Positions 46,001-56,553 of a stretch of 64,000 bases of DNA are shown piece after piece; the first letter of the stretch is position 1; each line of letters starts with the position of its first letter. This stretch comes from Pratylenchus scribneri. Its lineage: Eukaryota > Nematoda > Chromadorea > Rhabditida > Pratylenchidae. A program made the position numbers and the translations under genes. Location of the stretch: contig JAQSEB010000004.1 in the NCBI GenBank assembly GCA_030063045.1, forward strand, positions 496,001 to 560,000, read 5' to 3'. The notes beneath the pieces are model-generated. The model had not been told where the DNA came from and ran no database searches. It was given only the letters and a program-made list of their open reading frames with translations.

Positions 46001-46986
46001 GGGGGAGAACAAGGCCATCGAATATATCCCCTTTCATTCCTCCATTTCCATTCTAATTTTCCCCATTTTTGTCCACTTGGATGGCCTCCAAATCCGCGCA
46101 CCCAAAATGTGTGAAAAATGAACATGAATAGGTGAAATGGAAGAATTGACTATGAACATGAGTAGGGGACCAATTTTGGGTAGTGAATGAATGAATGAAT
46201 GGACTCCCCCAATTGTGAGTTGGATTTGGATTGAATGGACTATTTGCTGGCCGTGAATTGTTTGCGTGGAGGACACACTTTGTTTGAGTGGTTCCCTTAC
46301 ACAGGTAAACAAATGAATTGGAATTAGCCATTTGACAAATTGGTCATTTCCTGCTAAATTTATTTTAGGGCAAAATAATCCAAATCCAATAGAGCAGCCC
46401 GAATTGTTTTCATTTATAATAACTCATCAAGGACTGAACCAATTTTTATGATTTTGGTAATAATTTAAAGAAAAGAGTTTGGGCTATCCAATGATATTAA
46501 AATTTAATTAAAATTGGTTCATAATTAATTGAGTTGTACAGAAAAGGCTTAAAAAGATCTCTACGATGGATTAGGTAAATGTTTTTTGGTTTTTTGGGCT
46601 TAACTTCGTCAATTCTTAATCAATTGTTTTTTTTGGTTTTATGGACTTAGCTTCGTCAATTTTTAATCAATTTAAATAAAATCTATATCATTTAATAGCC
46701 AAAAGTCTTTTCTTTAATTTAATAATAAAATCATTAAAATTAATTCTGTGCTTTGAGTTATAAGGCGGAACTTGGATAAGCGAGAAGTTAGTCTGTAGCT
46801 AAGTTGGGGGAGGAGGCGCATTTTCCATTCAATTATTAAATATTTTGCCTCCCATTTTTAATTAATTACTCTACCTTCATTCACAAATTGGCTTGGACGA
46901 GTGTTGACATTTTGTTGTGCGGCGATGACCACAATTTTGCCGGAGGCGATCAGCGCAATAATAAAAGGCAAAGAGGGAAAATGCAT
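40095..46986 (-). CDS. transmembrane semaphorin (Sema1-like)
   Basis: About 14 exons. Exon 1 (46986-46875) encodes a signal peptide (MHFPSLPFIIALIASGKIVV). The sema domain follows: HDRLILIETNEESIIVGGR + DSLFNIS, WKAPGQTIEECHMKGKSE + ECHNFIRV, KILVCGTHAFSPQCREYEF, YVYFWYREKAADAADN, YSRIGRICANDPGG, KPIPDGPSDAIIYAIF, KYNTIFVGRADGTVSKV. A PSI domain comes next (CAKCVGLRDPHCAWD, near 43370-43440), then a Gly/Ser-rich stalk, one transmembrane helix (SVLLLIVLVATLFGFLVGY) and a cytoplasmic tail ending in KKVYL. This is the membrane semaphorin type, like C. elegans SMP-1/SMP-2, a plexin ligand in epidermal and axon guidance. One intron (44767-44723) is GC-AG. The intron before the transmembrane exon, about 2.5 kb, is mostly a 59-bp satellite. 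Family B and C foldbacks sit in other introns. Confidence 0.92.
41395..43215. repeat. 59-bp AT-rich satellite inside semaphorin intron
   Basis: Regular copies 59 bp apart (clearest at 42480-42900) of a unit containing TTTTATGAATATATATTTTT, ACTCTATTCAATATATAAAT and AATTAATTTAATT, plus shorter sub-unit variants on both sides. It is essentially free of G and C beyond one ACTC and the TGAA. Confidence 0.95.
45110..45560. repeat. long foldback element, family C-like copy 4
   Basis: Arms GAACCGATTGGGTCGATTGATA ... AAAGAGCTCGTCAAGCTGAGTC and GATTCAACTCGGCGAGCTCTTT ... TATCAATCAGTGGCATCGATTG are inverted. The centre is longer than and different from the other C copies. It lies in a semaphorin intron. 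Confidence 0.7.
46412..46768. repeat. foldback element, family B copy 4
   Basis: Shares TAATAACTCATCAAGGACTGAACC on the left and the opposite arm ending near TGAGTTATAAGGCG. It has an internal duplication of the right arm (the TTCGTCAATT block twice). It lies in the first semaphorin intron. Confidence 0.7.
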
Positions 46987-48114
46987 CATTGCCGCAGGGC
47001 AAATTCACTGCTTCTGCTGGCGGTGGTGGTTAAATTGAATTTTGGGGATGAATTATGCGGCTTTGGGCCAATTAATTTGGTGGACGAAAATGTTGGCAAT
47101 GGGATGGGCACATTGGACAGTGGCTGAAATTGAATAAAAGGGGAAATTGGCATTGGAAAATGGGAGGGGGGAAATAGGCACAAAATAGATGGGCGGGAAT
47201 GAAATGAAATAGATGAATGGAAATGAAAAGGGATGAGCCAGAAGTGGCCAAAAACCCCATTTTTGGAAGGATGACCAATGGCCAAAATATTTAAAGGGAA
47301 AAATTTGAATAAAATTTAAAGGTTGGAGGAATAAATTATTTTTTGGAAGGACAAAAAAGGTGGTCGAAAGGAGGGTTGGGAGGGGATGACCTTTGCCGGT
47401 GAAAAGCGAGGCGTTCTTTCCTCTCCTCGGCCTCAACCACCTTACCCTCTCCCTACAAATGATGTGCACTGAAGGAATGAAAATGGATTGGAAGGAAGAA
47501 TGAAGGAGCCATTGAATGGATGAAGGGCCCAATCGATGGAAGAAGAGGGCACATTAATGTTCTGCCGGGGGAATCCATTTTATGGCCATTTCGCCCAATC
47601 CTCCTTAAATAGGTCTCAGCCATTTTATGGTCATTTTCCATTTAAATTGGCCATTTTTTGATGGATTTTATTTCAACCTAAATGCCTAATATAGGTAAGT
47701 TGTGCCCCAATTTCTCATTTGTCGGCTCTTCGTCGCCTAAAATTCGCTTGAATTGATTTGCGCTTTTTGTTCATTCGAGCGTTGCTGATTTGCGCCCCAA
47801 TCGTATCCTCCTTCTTCCCCTCCCTTTTCCAATTTTCCACAATTCCGTTCTTTTTTTCCCAATTTATTTCTTTGAAATGACCGCCTCCCATTCAATGAGG
47901 AGAAGGCGGATTAGCGGCCGATGGGATTTTTCGCCGGAGGGGGATTTGGAGGGAATGTCCGAGGAAAAAAAGCATCAAAGAATTTTGGGTCAAAATGGGC
48001 TTGGGATATATTTTTGAAGGGGAATAACGGATAATGGCACTCCAAGGAAAGGGAATTCCCCTGGATCAGTCTGAAGGATTGATGGGCAAATGTGAAATTG
48101 GAATGGACACAAAA

Positions 48115-48131
48115 GGGGGGGGGGGGGGGGG
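48115..48131 (+). repeat. poly-G tract (17 G)
   Basis: An uninterrupted run of 17 G on the plus strand in a purine-rich region. Confidence 0.9.
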
Positions 48132-50249
48132 AAGTGGGTGGCGCGAACCATAAATCAACGGTGGGTGATGGGGTGGCCGGTGGCCCAGCAGGTGATGGGT
48201 GCACCCCTGAAGCGCACTCAAAAATACCCACTTTTTCATGATGAAAATTGGAATTGAGAGCTTTTGGGAATGAGAAGTGGGGAAATAAGGGAAAAATGGA
48301 ATTTGAGAATGAATTAATGAGAAAAAGGGGGGAGGGGGAAAGAAGGGTGGAATAATTAATTCGCCAAATTTGGAATCAAGTGGGAATGGAGGAAGGGGGA
48401 AGGCAGATGGGAAAAGTGGATGGAAAAATATTTAGGCCTCCTTACACTTGAAAGGGAATGGCCGAAAAACCCTTCAGAGGGACCTTCAATGAGAAAGGGG
48501 CAAAAAATGAGAGGTCAAGTAAGGGGGGCTTTGGTTTTGTATGGATAAGGAAGAAAAAAGATTGGGGAAAATGGTGTAATAATAATGTATAATTTGGTCT
48601 AGGATGGTGTTCTGTTGTGGACTGATAAGCCGGCCCTCCTTTCCTTTGGGTTTTGGCCATTTGGCAAACAAGTGGAATTGGAATGGGATGAATGGGCAGA
48701 AGGAGGATGGGGATGAACGGCTGTTTGCGCACAGAATGGCCGGAGCATACGCAAAGGCCCACAAGAGGTGGCCATATAATCTAAAGCCTCCAAGTCCAGT
48801 TTTGTTGATGAAAGTGAAGAGGATTATTGTCCGCCCCTGTTGATGGCGAGAACAGCGGGGGATCGGTGGGTGGGACGCCGTAAGCGAGTTTTGGGTAAAT
48901 AATTATTTTTCTTTTGGTTTTTTTTGATGAGAAAAGAAAGAATTCCTCACTGTTTTGATATTTTTTCCTTCCTAATTTGGTATTCTGTGAAAAATAAGGC
49001 AAAATCATCTGGCAGAAAACGTCATTCAGAATTCCAGAATAATTCAATGGGAATGGGACGACTGATTAAATTAAAGGAATTAATTCTGAATTGGCCAAGG
49101 CAAAAATAAATATTTGCCAAATCAAATGATTTAAGAAAAGGGAAAAAGGAATAAATTGGGAAAGGCCGTTCCCCTCCTCAACATTTTCGTTCGTTCTGGC
49201 CCATTGCGCACTCCAATTCCACACAATTCCTGATTTTTTGGTTGGGCCAAAAAAGGGTTGTTTTTTGGCTAACCTTTTAGTAGCGCACCTGACTCATTTT
49301 TCTACCTTTCAAAACATTCCACAAAGAACGAATGATTCAGCCAGAAAAGCCAAAAACCCAATTGAGGAATATTTTGAAAATTAAAAGTGGGGACACATTT
49401 CAACCCTAAAAATTGCAACCATTGGCCAATCTTTTCATATTGATTCATTTAGATTTATGCCCCTTGGCCCCTCCTCTCCTCTCGGGGTCCTCCACAAAAA
49501 GTATCATCCAATCGGCCCCCAACCATCTTTTGTCCATCTGGTTTTTTTCGAATTTATTCCCCCTCCCCATTGCGCTCTAAGGGTCGCCATCATTTTGCTA
49601 CTTGGGGCGAAGAAAATATAGAAAAAAGGGGAGCAGCCAACAGCGCTGGGGGCGATTTGCTGCAGGGGAAAATGGACGGGGGAATATGGATGTGGAAGGA
49701 GGGGAATGGGGTGGAATGTGTAAAATGGGAGGGGGAGGGCTGCTGGATTGCTTATTGCGGCTTGCAAAATTGCACCCAACAACAGTTGGAATTGGAATTG
49801 AATTGTTCCCTACGATTGGAGGGAGGGCGACTGGTCGTTCGTACCGCAATAAACCGATATTCTTTGGAGGAAAATGGAGGATTTGCTTGAAGGATGAATT
49901 GGATTGGATTTGAGGGAATTTGGGAACTTATAGATAGGATTTAAGTTCGCAAAAAGTAACTTGAAATTTTTTTTTTCTTAAAAATCCTTTTTTTAAATTC
50001 TAGTCTCCCTCCCCTAAACATAGCCCAAATCTAAGCCTTAACTTTAAAACCCCATTCAAATTGCGGACATAAATTCTATAATTTCCGGAATTGGAAGGGA
50101 TTAAAAAGTTCTCCAAGCTATTTTTTCTTATTTTTGGGGAATAAAATGCAAGGTGGTTGCCCTCTTTCCTTTCCTTCATAGGGGTTAATCCTCTTCAGAT
50201 TAGACTGATTGATTGAGTGAATTCAATATTACGGTAGGCGAAATGAGAC

Positions 50250-50605
50250 AATTGAATACCACTGGTTGAGTACCTACGCCGTTCTTTTGGGCATAGCTCG
50301 ACAAGGAAGCAAGCAATTTTGGAAGGCAATATACCATTCGAAAGCCCTAAATGACCTCTAAAAGGTGGCTTAAAAATTTTTTGAAAATTTAACCTTTTAG
50401 AATATGCGGCTTTCCTTTTAAAAATATGGTTTTATTATATTCAAAATAGATAATCTTTTTAAAATAGTGAAATTCACAATAATTTTATGGCCACTATGTA
50501 GAGGGAACTCTGAGCTTTCGAATGAGATATCGCCTCGCCTTCCTGAATTGGATATTGCCTCATTGAATTATGGGCCAAAAACTAATGCAGCAGGTACTCA
50601 ATTGA
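50250..50605. repeat. foldback element, family A copy 5
   Basis: Terminal pair TTGAGTACCT / AGGTACTCAA; internal GAAGGCAATATACCATTCGAAAG on the left and its complement on the right. Confidence 0.8.
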
Positions 50606-51394
50606 AGGTACTCAATTATCTTCTACCCTCCGGACTTTGGTATCTTGCCAATTTCGTTCGCCCTTCCCTAATAAGTGAATGCGCGATGGGCAAATTTGAA
50701 GTGGTCGATTTTGTCATCGATTCGATAATATCACCTAATACTTATGGCCGGGGGCAACACAATCACCAACCGCAATAATATTTTCGCCTTGATTTGCCCC
50801 CACTACTTTCCGCCACTCCTCCAATTTTTCCCCCAAATAAAACAAAACAACAGTTGTGGGGACACATTATGTTGGGCGTGTGGCCACGTTATCGATACGA
50901 AAGTGGTGGGGATTGGAATAAATCTATTCTATTGAATGAATGAATTGCATTGATAAAGAGAATTGGGGGACAAACCAAATTAATGGCTTGTCCGCCTTCT
51001 TTTTTGCTGTAAAAAAAGAAATCAAAAAGGGTGGGGGAAAGGCCGATTGGGGTTTGGCGAGCAAAAATGGATGGAAATAAATGATTCTGAATGAATGAAT
51101 GAATGAAAAATGTGAGGAATAATAATAATGGAATGAATGGAAATTGGATGTTATTTTTTGTATGTACAGTCGCCGGGACGCCATCGGCAGCAGAAAAATG
51201 TGGCCTTTGGACTTGGACCCACCGGAGGCATTTTCTTTTGATAATTAAAATTATTATATGAATTTTATGATAAGGAAATGACATAAAATTACAAGTATTA
51301 TATATTTAATTTACCGAAAAAAGCATTGAATTGTCAAAAAAAAGAATACTTCCTAACGCTAAATAATCATAATGGTTTGAAGGTTTGTCCAACA

Positions 51395-51620
51395 TTGTCA
51401 AATCATAAGAATAATTGGATAGAACTAATTAAGACGCATTGAATGGTATATAATTTGTAATGATTGTGGTCAAAATTAAAGGCTATTAAACGGTTTGAGC
51501 CGCCGATTTCGATTTTTCAATTTAAAACTAGGGAAAAATTGGTTAAACCCAAGCGAAAACATAATCATTTTGATGCTTCTTGATGAAATATTTCAATTGA
51601 ATATAAGGGTTAGATTTCTG
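51395..51620. repeat. foldback element, family C copy 5
   Basis: Contains ATAGAACTAATTAAGACGCATTGA, TATATAATTTGTAATGATTG and the inverted right arm TGCTTCTTGATGAAATATTTC. Confidence 0.55.
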
Positions 51621-53126
51621 TACCGTAAATCATTTTTGCAATTTCTGTGTTTTTATCAAATTAAATATTTTCCTAAACTAAAATAAATATTAAAATATTT
51701 TGATGGAAAGAAAATGCAAATTTTTATAAGGCCAGGCCATAGCCAAATGCGCGAATTTTTCGAAGACAACACTGAAATGGAAATGGATGGATGACCCATT
51801 CCTCCCTTCTGCCTCTTTTGTTGACCGCCAATTTGAATTGAGAATTGGGGATGATTGCATTAGCATTTTGGCGCACACTTGACTATGCAAATAAGTGGAA
51901 AAGAGGATGGATATTTGACAGTGAAACTCCTCCTCCAACATTTGTTGGCCAAATTATGGGCCCCATTCTCTTTTGACCACAAACAAAACAAACACTCGAT
52001 TTGGATAGAGGGAATTTGAATGAATGAAAAGGCAAAAATCTGGCTGCCCCTTTCTCTTTTGGATGAATACTGGAAAGAAAGGGGGAATGGAGGCCAATTG
52101 GCCAATGGCCAGAGGAAAATGCCTAATTGTGAATGGAGGAGGAATTAGGGACGATTCCAATTCATCATTTGGGAGAGGAGAAGGAGGATTAGGGTTGTTT
52201 TTACAATCTTCCCAAATAAATTGGCAGTATTTTCGGAATAATTTAGAGATGTTTTAAATTGTGAAAAAGCACAGAAAGATTGGCCAAAAGACGGCTATTA
52301 ACGGAATGAAAGAATGGATGGAAAGCAGTGGGGGAAATGGGCCCCGCCGAAATAATTATGCCGCCTGGATAGGCAGAGAATATTTTTGGCCATTGAATGG
52401 CCATAAGACAAAGGCCCAAAAATGTGTAAAAAAGGCGGCAATGGGTGGGAAGTTGGCCTACTATTTTGCAGTGTTTGATGGGCGATGATGGAGTCGGGAT
52501 TGGCACTGGAATGGAAATGGTGGGGCCAAAAGAATGGGATGGGATTGGGATGGACAAAAGAAAGGGAAATGGGAAGGGAAGGGGAGTTAAGCGGGGGAAT
52601 GTGGCCAAGGGTAGGGGAAGGGAAAGTGGCCATTGCCCATTGAAGAAGGGGGTAATCCTCGGCAAGAGTTTGCAAAAAATGGAAAGGGAAGATACCCCTT
52701 CCACACAGTTTATTGCCTTTCTTTAGTGGCATTCACATTCAATGACACCCTCTTTTGGCCAAGGGAAGATGGACGGACGGAAGGAGGCAAGTTTTAGTGA
52801 AAAGTGAAAAGGCGAGTGGATAATGGCCAGAAAAGTTTTGGGAAATGTGCACACCAAATGGATTTTACATAAATTATTTGTAAGGCATTAAGAAAGGGAA
52901 TTATATTTGGAATTGAATAAAATTTATGGACTATTGTTTACAAATCGTTGATATTTGATATTAATATTGAAATATTATATAAATAAATAATTATATTTTA
53001 TTAATAAAATCAGAATTTTCAATGTAGAATTATTATTGTTAAATTATTTTTATTACTAATTTTATTTAGCTACTCATTCAAGAAATAATAAATTTGGCTA
53101 CCATTATTCACTCAGTATCTGCTGGG

Positions 53127-53433
53127 GTCTGGGCCATTCTTTTGAATATAGCTTGAGAAGGAATTAACCAATTTGGGAAGACGATAGGCCATTCGAAAGC
53201 CCTAAAAGTCCTCTAAAAAGTGGCTACATTGATTTAAGAAAATTTAGTGCTTTGTAAAAAAAGAGGCTTTTCCTAAAAAGGTTCGGGTTTATTACATTCA
53301 ACGATATATAATTTTAATATAAAATTTAGGCCACTTTATAGAGGGCATTTAGAGCTTTTAAATGTTATATTATCTTCCTAGATTGGCTATTTGCTCGCTG
53401 AGCTATGAGACAATTGATAAGAATGGCCCAGAC
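53127..53433. repeat. foldback element, family A copy 6
   Basis: Clean inverted ends GTCTGGGCCATTCTT and AAGAATGGCCCAGAC; the arms pair over more than 100 bp. It is the best-preserved copy. Confidence 0.85.
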
Positions 53434-53968
53434 ACTTACCTTGTTAATTTTCATAATTTAAATTTAAATTTTTGCCATAATTTCAAATAAACTATTCTTC
53501 CACATTATTTCATATTTTTCAATCATTTATTTGTGAGAATAATTTAAATTTTTATTCATTTTCCTCCAAACTTTCCAATTTTAATATTGAAAGCGCCAAT
53601 GAAGGGTGTGGAGCAATGTTAGCAAACAAATAATCTCATTATTAAACGGTCCTCCTTTCATTTCCATCTTGCCGCTGGCAATTTGCATCAAAATCCCCTT
53701 CCCAAGCAAACACCCTCCCGGGGCCTCCACCCTGCAATGGCCAAGCTTTTCCCCTTCAGAGTCCATTTTGGCATCCAATACTGTGGCCAATCACTGTATT
53801 CTTCTCCATTTGAATTTGCATTTACTTTTACCCAAAACTCCTCCAAATCCCCTTTCATTCCCATGCCGGCTTAATTTTATTCTGGCCAATTTTGTTCCTT
53901 CTTCATTATTTTCATTCATTTTCATAAATTGTCCATATTTTCCATTTTGCCACCAAAATTTTTTCCAT

Positions 53969-56553
53969 ATGAGTAGACTGGGCATACGTCGTCTTCTGAA
54001 TTGTGCTGCATCCGAAGAAGAAGGGATTGCTGCGAAACAACATCAGCCAATTGGAGCAATTGGCAACGGTGGAATTGGCAATCAGCAGCAACAATTTTCC
54101 GATGCAAATCAGCCACCAATTTGCAATTATTTTGCCAATTATTCCGGATGCCCTTTTCCCTCCTCTTCAGAATATTCCACTTTAGACAATGGCCCAGCTT
54201 ATTTGGTCCAACAGGTAGTTAGTTGTTAGGGTCTATGGACCAAAATCATTAGTATAATCATTTCTTGAAGCCATCACAATTTCCCCTCCTTCCACCGAAT
54301 CCTTCATCCTCATCTTCGGCTTATCATCAACAGTCTTCCATCCAAAATTATTATCCCCTGGGAATATCGATGCCAATGCCATGTGAAGTAAATAATATAT
54401 TTGCCCATCAAATTGGCGATTCGAATGGAAAGGAAGGTGGGAAATTAATAATTTAATGAGAATATTAATTCAAAAAGATAAAATCAAATCCAATGCTCAA
54501 AAGGGAGAGGAAATGACCCAAATGCTTAATATGAACACGGTTGCCAATGCCAATCTCTGCCAAATGCCAATTTTCCTGCAAAGTCGATCGCCTTTTGAAA
54601 CATTTTGCACCGTCCCAGGACGGACCAGTCTTTTGAGTAGCACAACAAAATATAAAGTTACTGTGGGCGAAATTCAACGACGAATAAATCCACCCGAATG
54701 CCTGAATGCTTCATTGATTGGTGGCATTTTGAGAAAGTAATGACTGAGAAAATAAATAATTTTGGGATTATTTTTGAAGGGCAAAATCAAAGGATGGGGG
54801 AAAAGCATTGCGGGAATCATTGAAAAGAATTGGGCTAAGTTTGCCAGCAGGAAGGAGAAAATCGGCATGTTTAACTGCATTCACGGCATTGGTCGAGGAG
54901 GAGGCTGTCCATTTAGTGAGTGAAATTGAATATAAAAAATGTGGACAATTTATTTATTTATTATTTTAAGGCTAGCGATTTCCATTTGGTCCTTCAAAGG
55001 GAATTCCCAGTGAAGGATGTGGCCATTTTCCTCAATTCCCAATTTGTCCATTATTTTGGTCAACAAGCAATCGACGAGGAATTGGCGAATCGACGTAGAA
55101 CATTCCTCAATTGTGCTAGGCAATAATTAATAAATTTAAATATTAAATATGATGAATTCTTTTAGAAGTTTTGTGAAAGAAATTTCCGATCTGATCAGCG
55201 CAGATCGGAGTCCGATTTGCGATCGACGCCCTGAATTATTTTTAGAGCCAAATATTCAAAAGCCATTGACTCATTTCTCTTTGGTATATTTATTTGCATG
55301 ATTTAATGAATTTGTTCTTCAATTAATTTCATGTAGATCACCCATGGATTCGGAGGCATCGCAATTGTGAGTATTAAATATGGCAATGATGCCCAGTTTA
55401 TACTTTATATACAGTACTGCTTAAAAAGAAGAAAGGATTGTGATAGCGATTTGTACTAAAAGGAAGATCTTTGTTTGTGTTCCTTCCATTAAATTTCAAA
55501 CGATAGGAATTAGGAATACCATATACAGTATACCCTTCCTTCTTCTCATTCATAGCTGCAGTGAGGAGAATTGAAATTTGTGTCTCCCTCCTTTTAAAAA
55601 TATATTTCTCAATTTGTTAAAAACATTTTGTTTTCTTTTTCTTATAAACATTAAAACATTTTGTGTTTTCGTTGTTTAAAAAACATTTTGCATTTTGGTT
55701 TGCACAAAACATTTGTGTTTTCGCTTGACTAAAAATATTTGTTTTTCACTTAGCTTAAAAACATTTGTGTATTTCACTTAGCTTAAAAACATTTGTGTAT
55801 TTCACTTAGCTTAAAAACATTTTTGTTTTACTCAGCTTAAAACATTTGTGTTTTTGTTTGCTTAAAAACATTTGTGTTTCATTTAGCTTAAAAACATTTG
55901 TGTTTTTATTTGCTTAAACATTTGTGTTTCATTTAGCTTAAAAATATTTGTGTTTTTGTTTGCTTAAAACATTTTGTATTTCATTTAGCTTAAAAACATT
56001 TGTGTTTCACTCAGCTTAAAAACATTTTGTGTTTCACTTAGCTTAAAAACATTTGCGTTTTTGTTTGCTTAAAAACATTTGTGTTTCATTCAGCTTAAAA
56101 ACATTTTGTGTTTCACTTAGCTTAAAAACATTTTGTGTTTCACTTAGCTTAAAAACATTTGCGTTTTTGTTTGCTTAAAAACATTTGTGTAGCTTAAAAA
56201 CATTTTGTGTTTCACTTAGCTTAAAAACATTTGCGTTTTTGTTTGCTTAAAAACATTTGTGTTTCACTTAGCTTAAAAATATTTGTATTTTTGTTGGCTT
56301 AAAAACATTTTGTGTTTTTGTTTGACTAACATAAGAACATTTTCTATAGAAAACTATCCTAACAGTTATCATATAATAAATTGCACATTATTTATAAATC
56401 CCCAAAATATTAAATTGATTAAAGTTGGCAGTATTGGAAATGATAAATATTTGCATTGGAGAATCATTGAAAAATTTGGACAAAATGGTGAACGAGAATG
56501 GTCAAATTTTAGCTGGATTAGAGGTTATTAAAAAGGGAAAATATTTCAATTAA
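53969..56553 (+). CDS. AP-2 family transcription factor
   Basis: Eight exons (53969-54214, 54271-54436, 54478-54736, 54780-54915, 54971-55119, 55166-55283, 55337-55366, 56425-56553). The N-terminal part is Gln/Ser/Pro-rich. The conserved AP-2 DNA-binding and dimerisation region reads [141 protein letters not shown]. The last exon supplies [20 protein letters not shown], matching the final AP-2 helix, and lies past a 1.06-kb intron filled by a minisatellite. Intron 55120-55165 starts AG|GCAATAA. It is an ortholog of the C. elegans aptf family, regulators of neuron and epidermal fate. Earlier non-coding or alternative first exons are possible. Confidence 0.92.
55610..56335. repeat. minisatellite, 25-26 bp unit, locus 3 (inverted orientation)
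   Basis: Copies of AAAAACATTTGTGTTTCACTTA plus GCTT, the reverse complement of the 38.8-kb unit, alternating with a GTTTTTGTTTGCTT variant. It fills most of the last AP-2 intron. Confidence 0.95.

Larger units (their letters stand above)
46987..53968. other. 7-kb gene-poor, purine-skewed region
   Basis: No recognisable gene. From about 47.1 to 49.1 and 51.9 to 52.8 kb the plus strand is strongly purine-rich (G/A), which produces long stop-free frames on both strands that lack protein-like composition. Items noted: a coding-like plus-strand start at 47877 (MTASHSMRRRRISGRW), a 17-G run at 48115, family A foldbacks at 50.3 and 53.1 kb, family C at 51.4 kb, and a short GC-rich minus-strand Cys peptide frame near 51.2 kb. 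Confidence 0.45.

Noticed and set aside
47877..48017. Plus-strand exon-like start MTASHSMRRRRISGRW
   Set aside because: Coding-like, but no second exon or acceptor could be joined with confidence.
49570..49913. Overlapping frames of 83-106 codons on both strands
   Set aside because: G-rich low-complexity DNA with no splice or domain support.
52243..52732. Frames of 144-153 codons on the minus strand
   Set aside because: Pro/His/Phe-rich products antisense to a purine-rich strand, typical of compositional artefacts.
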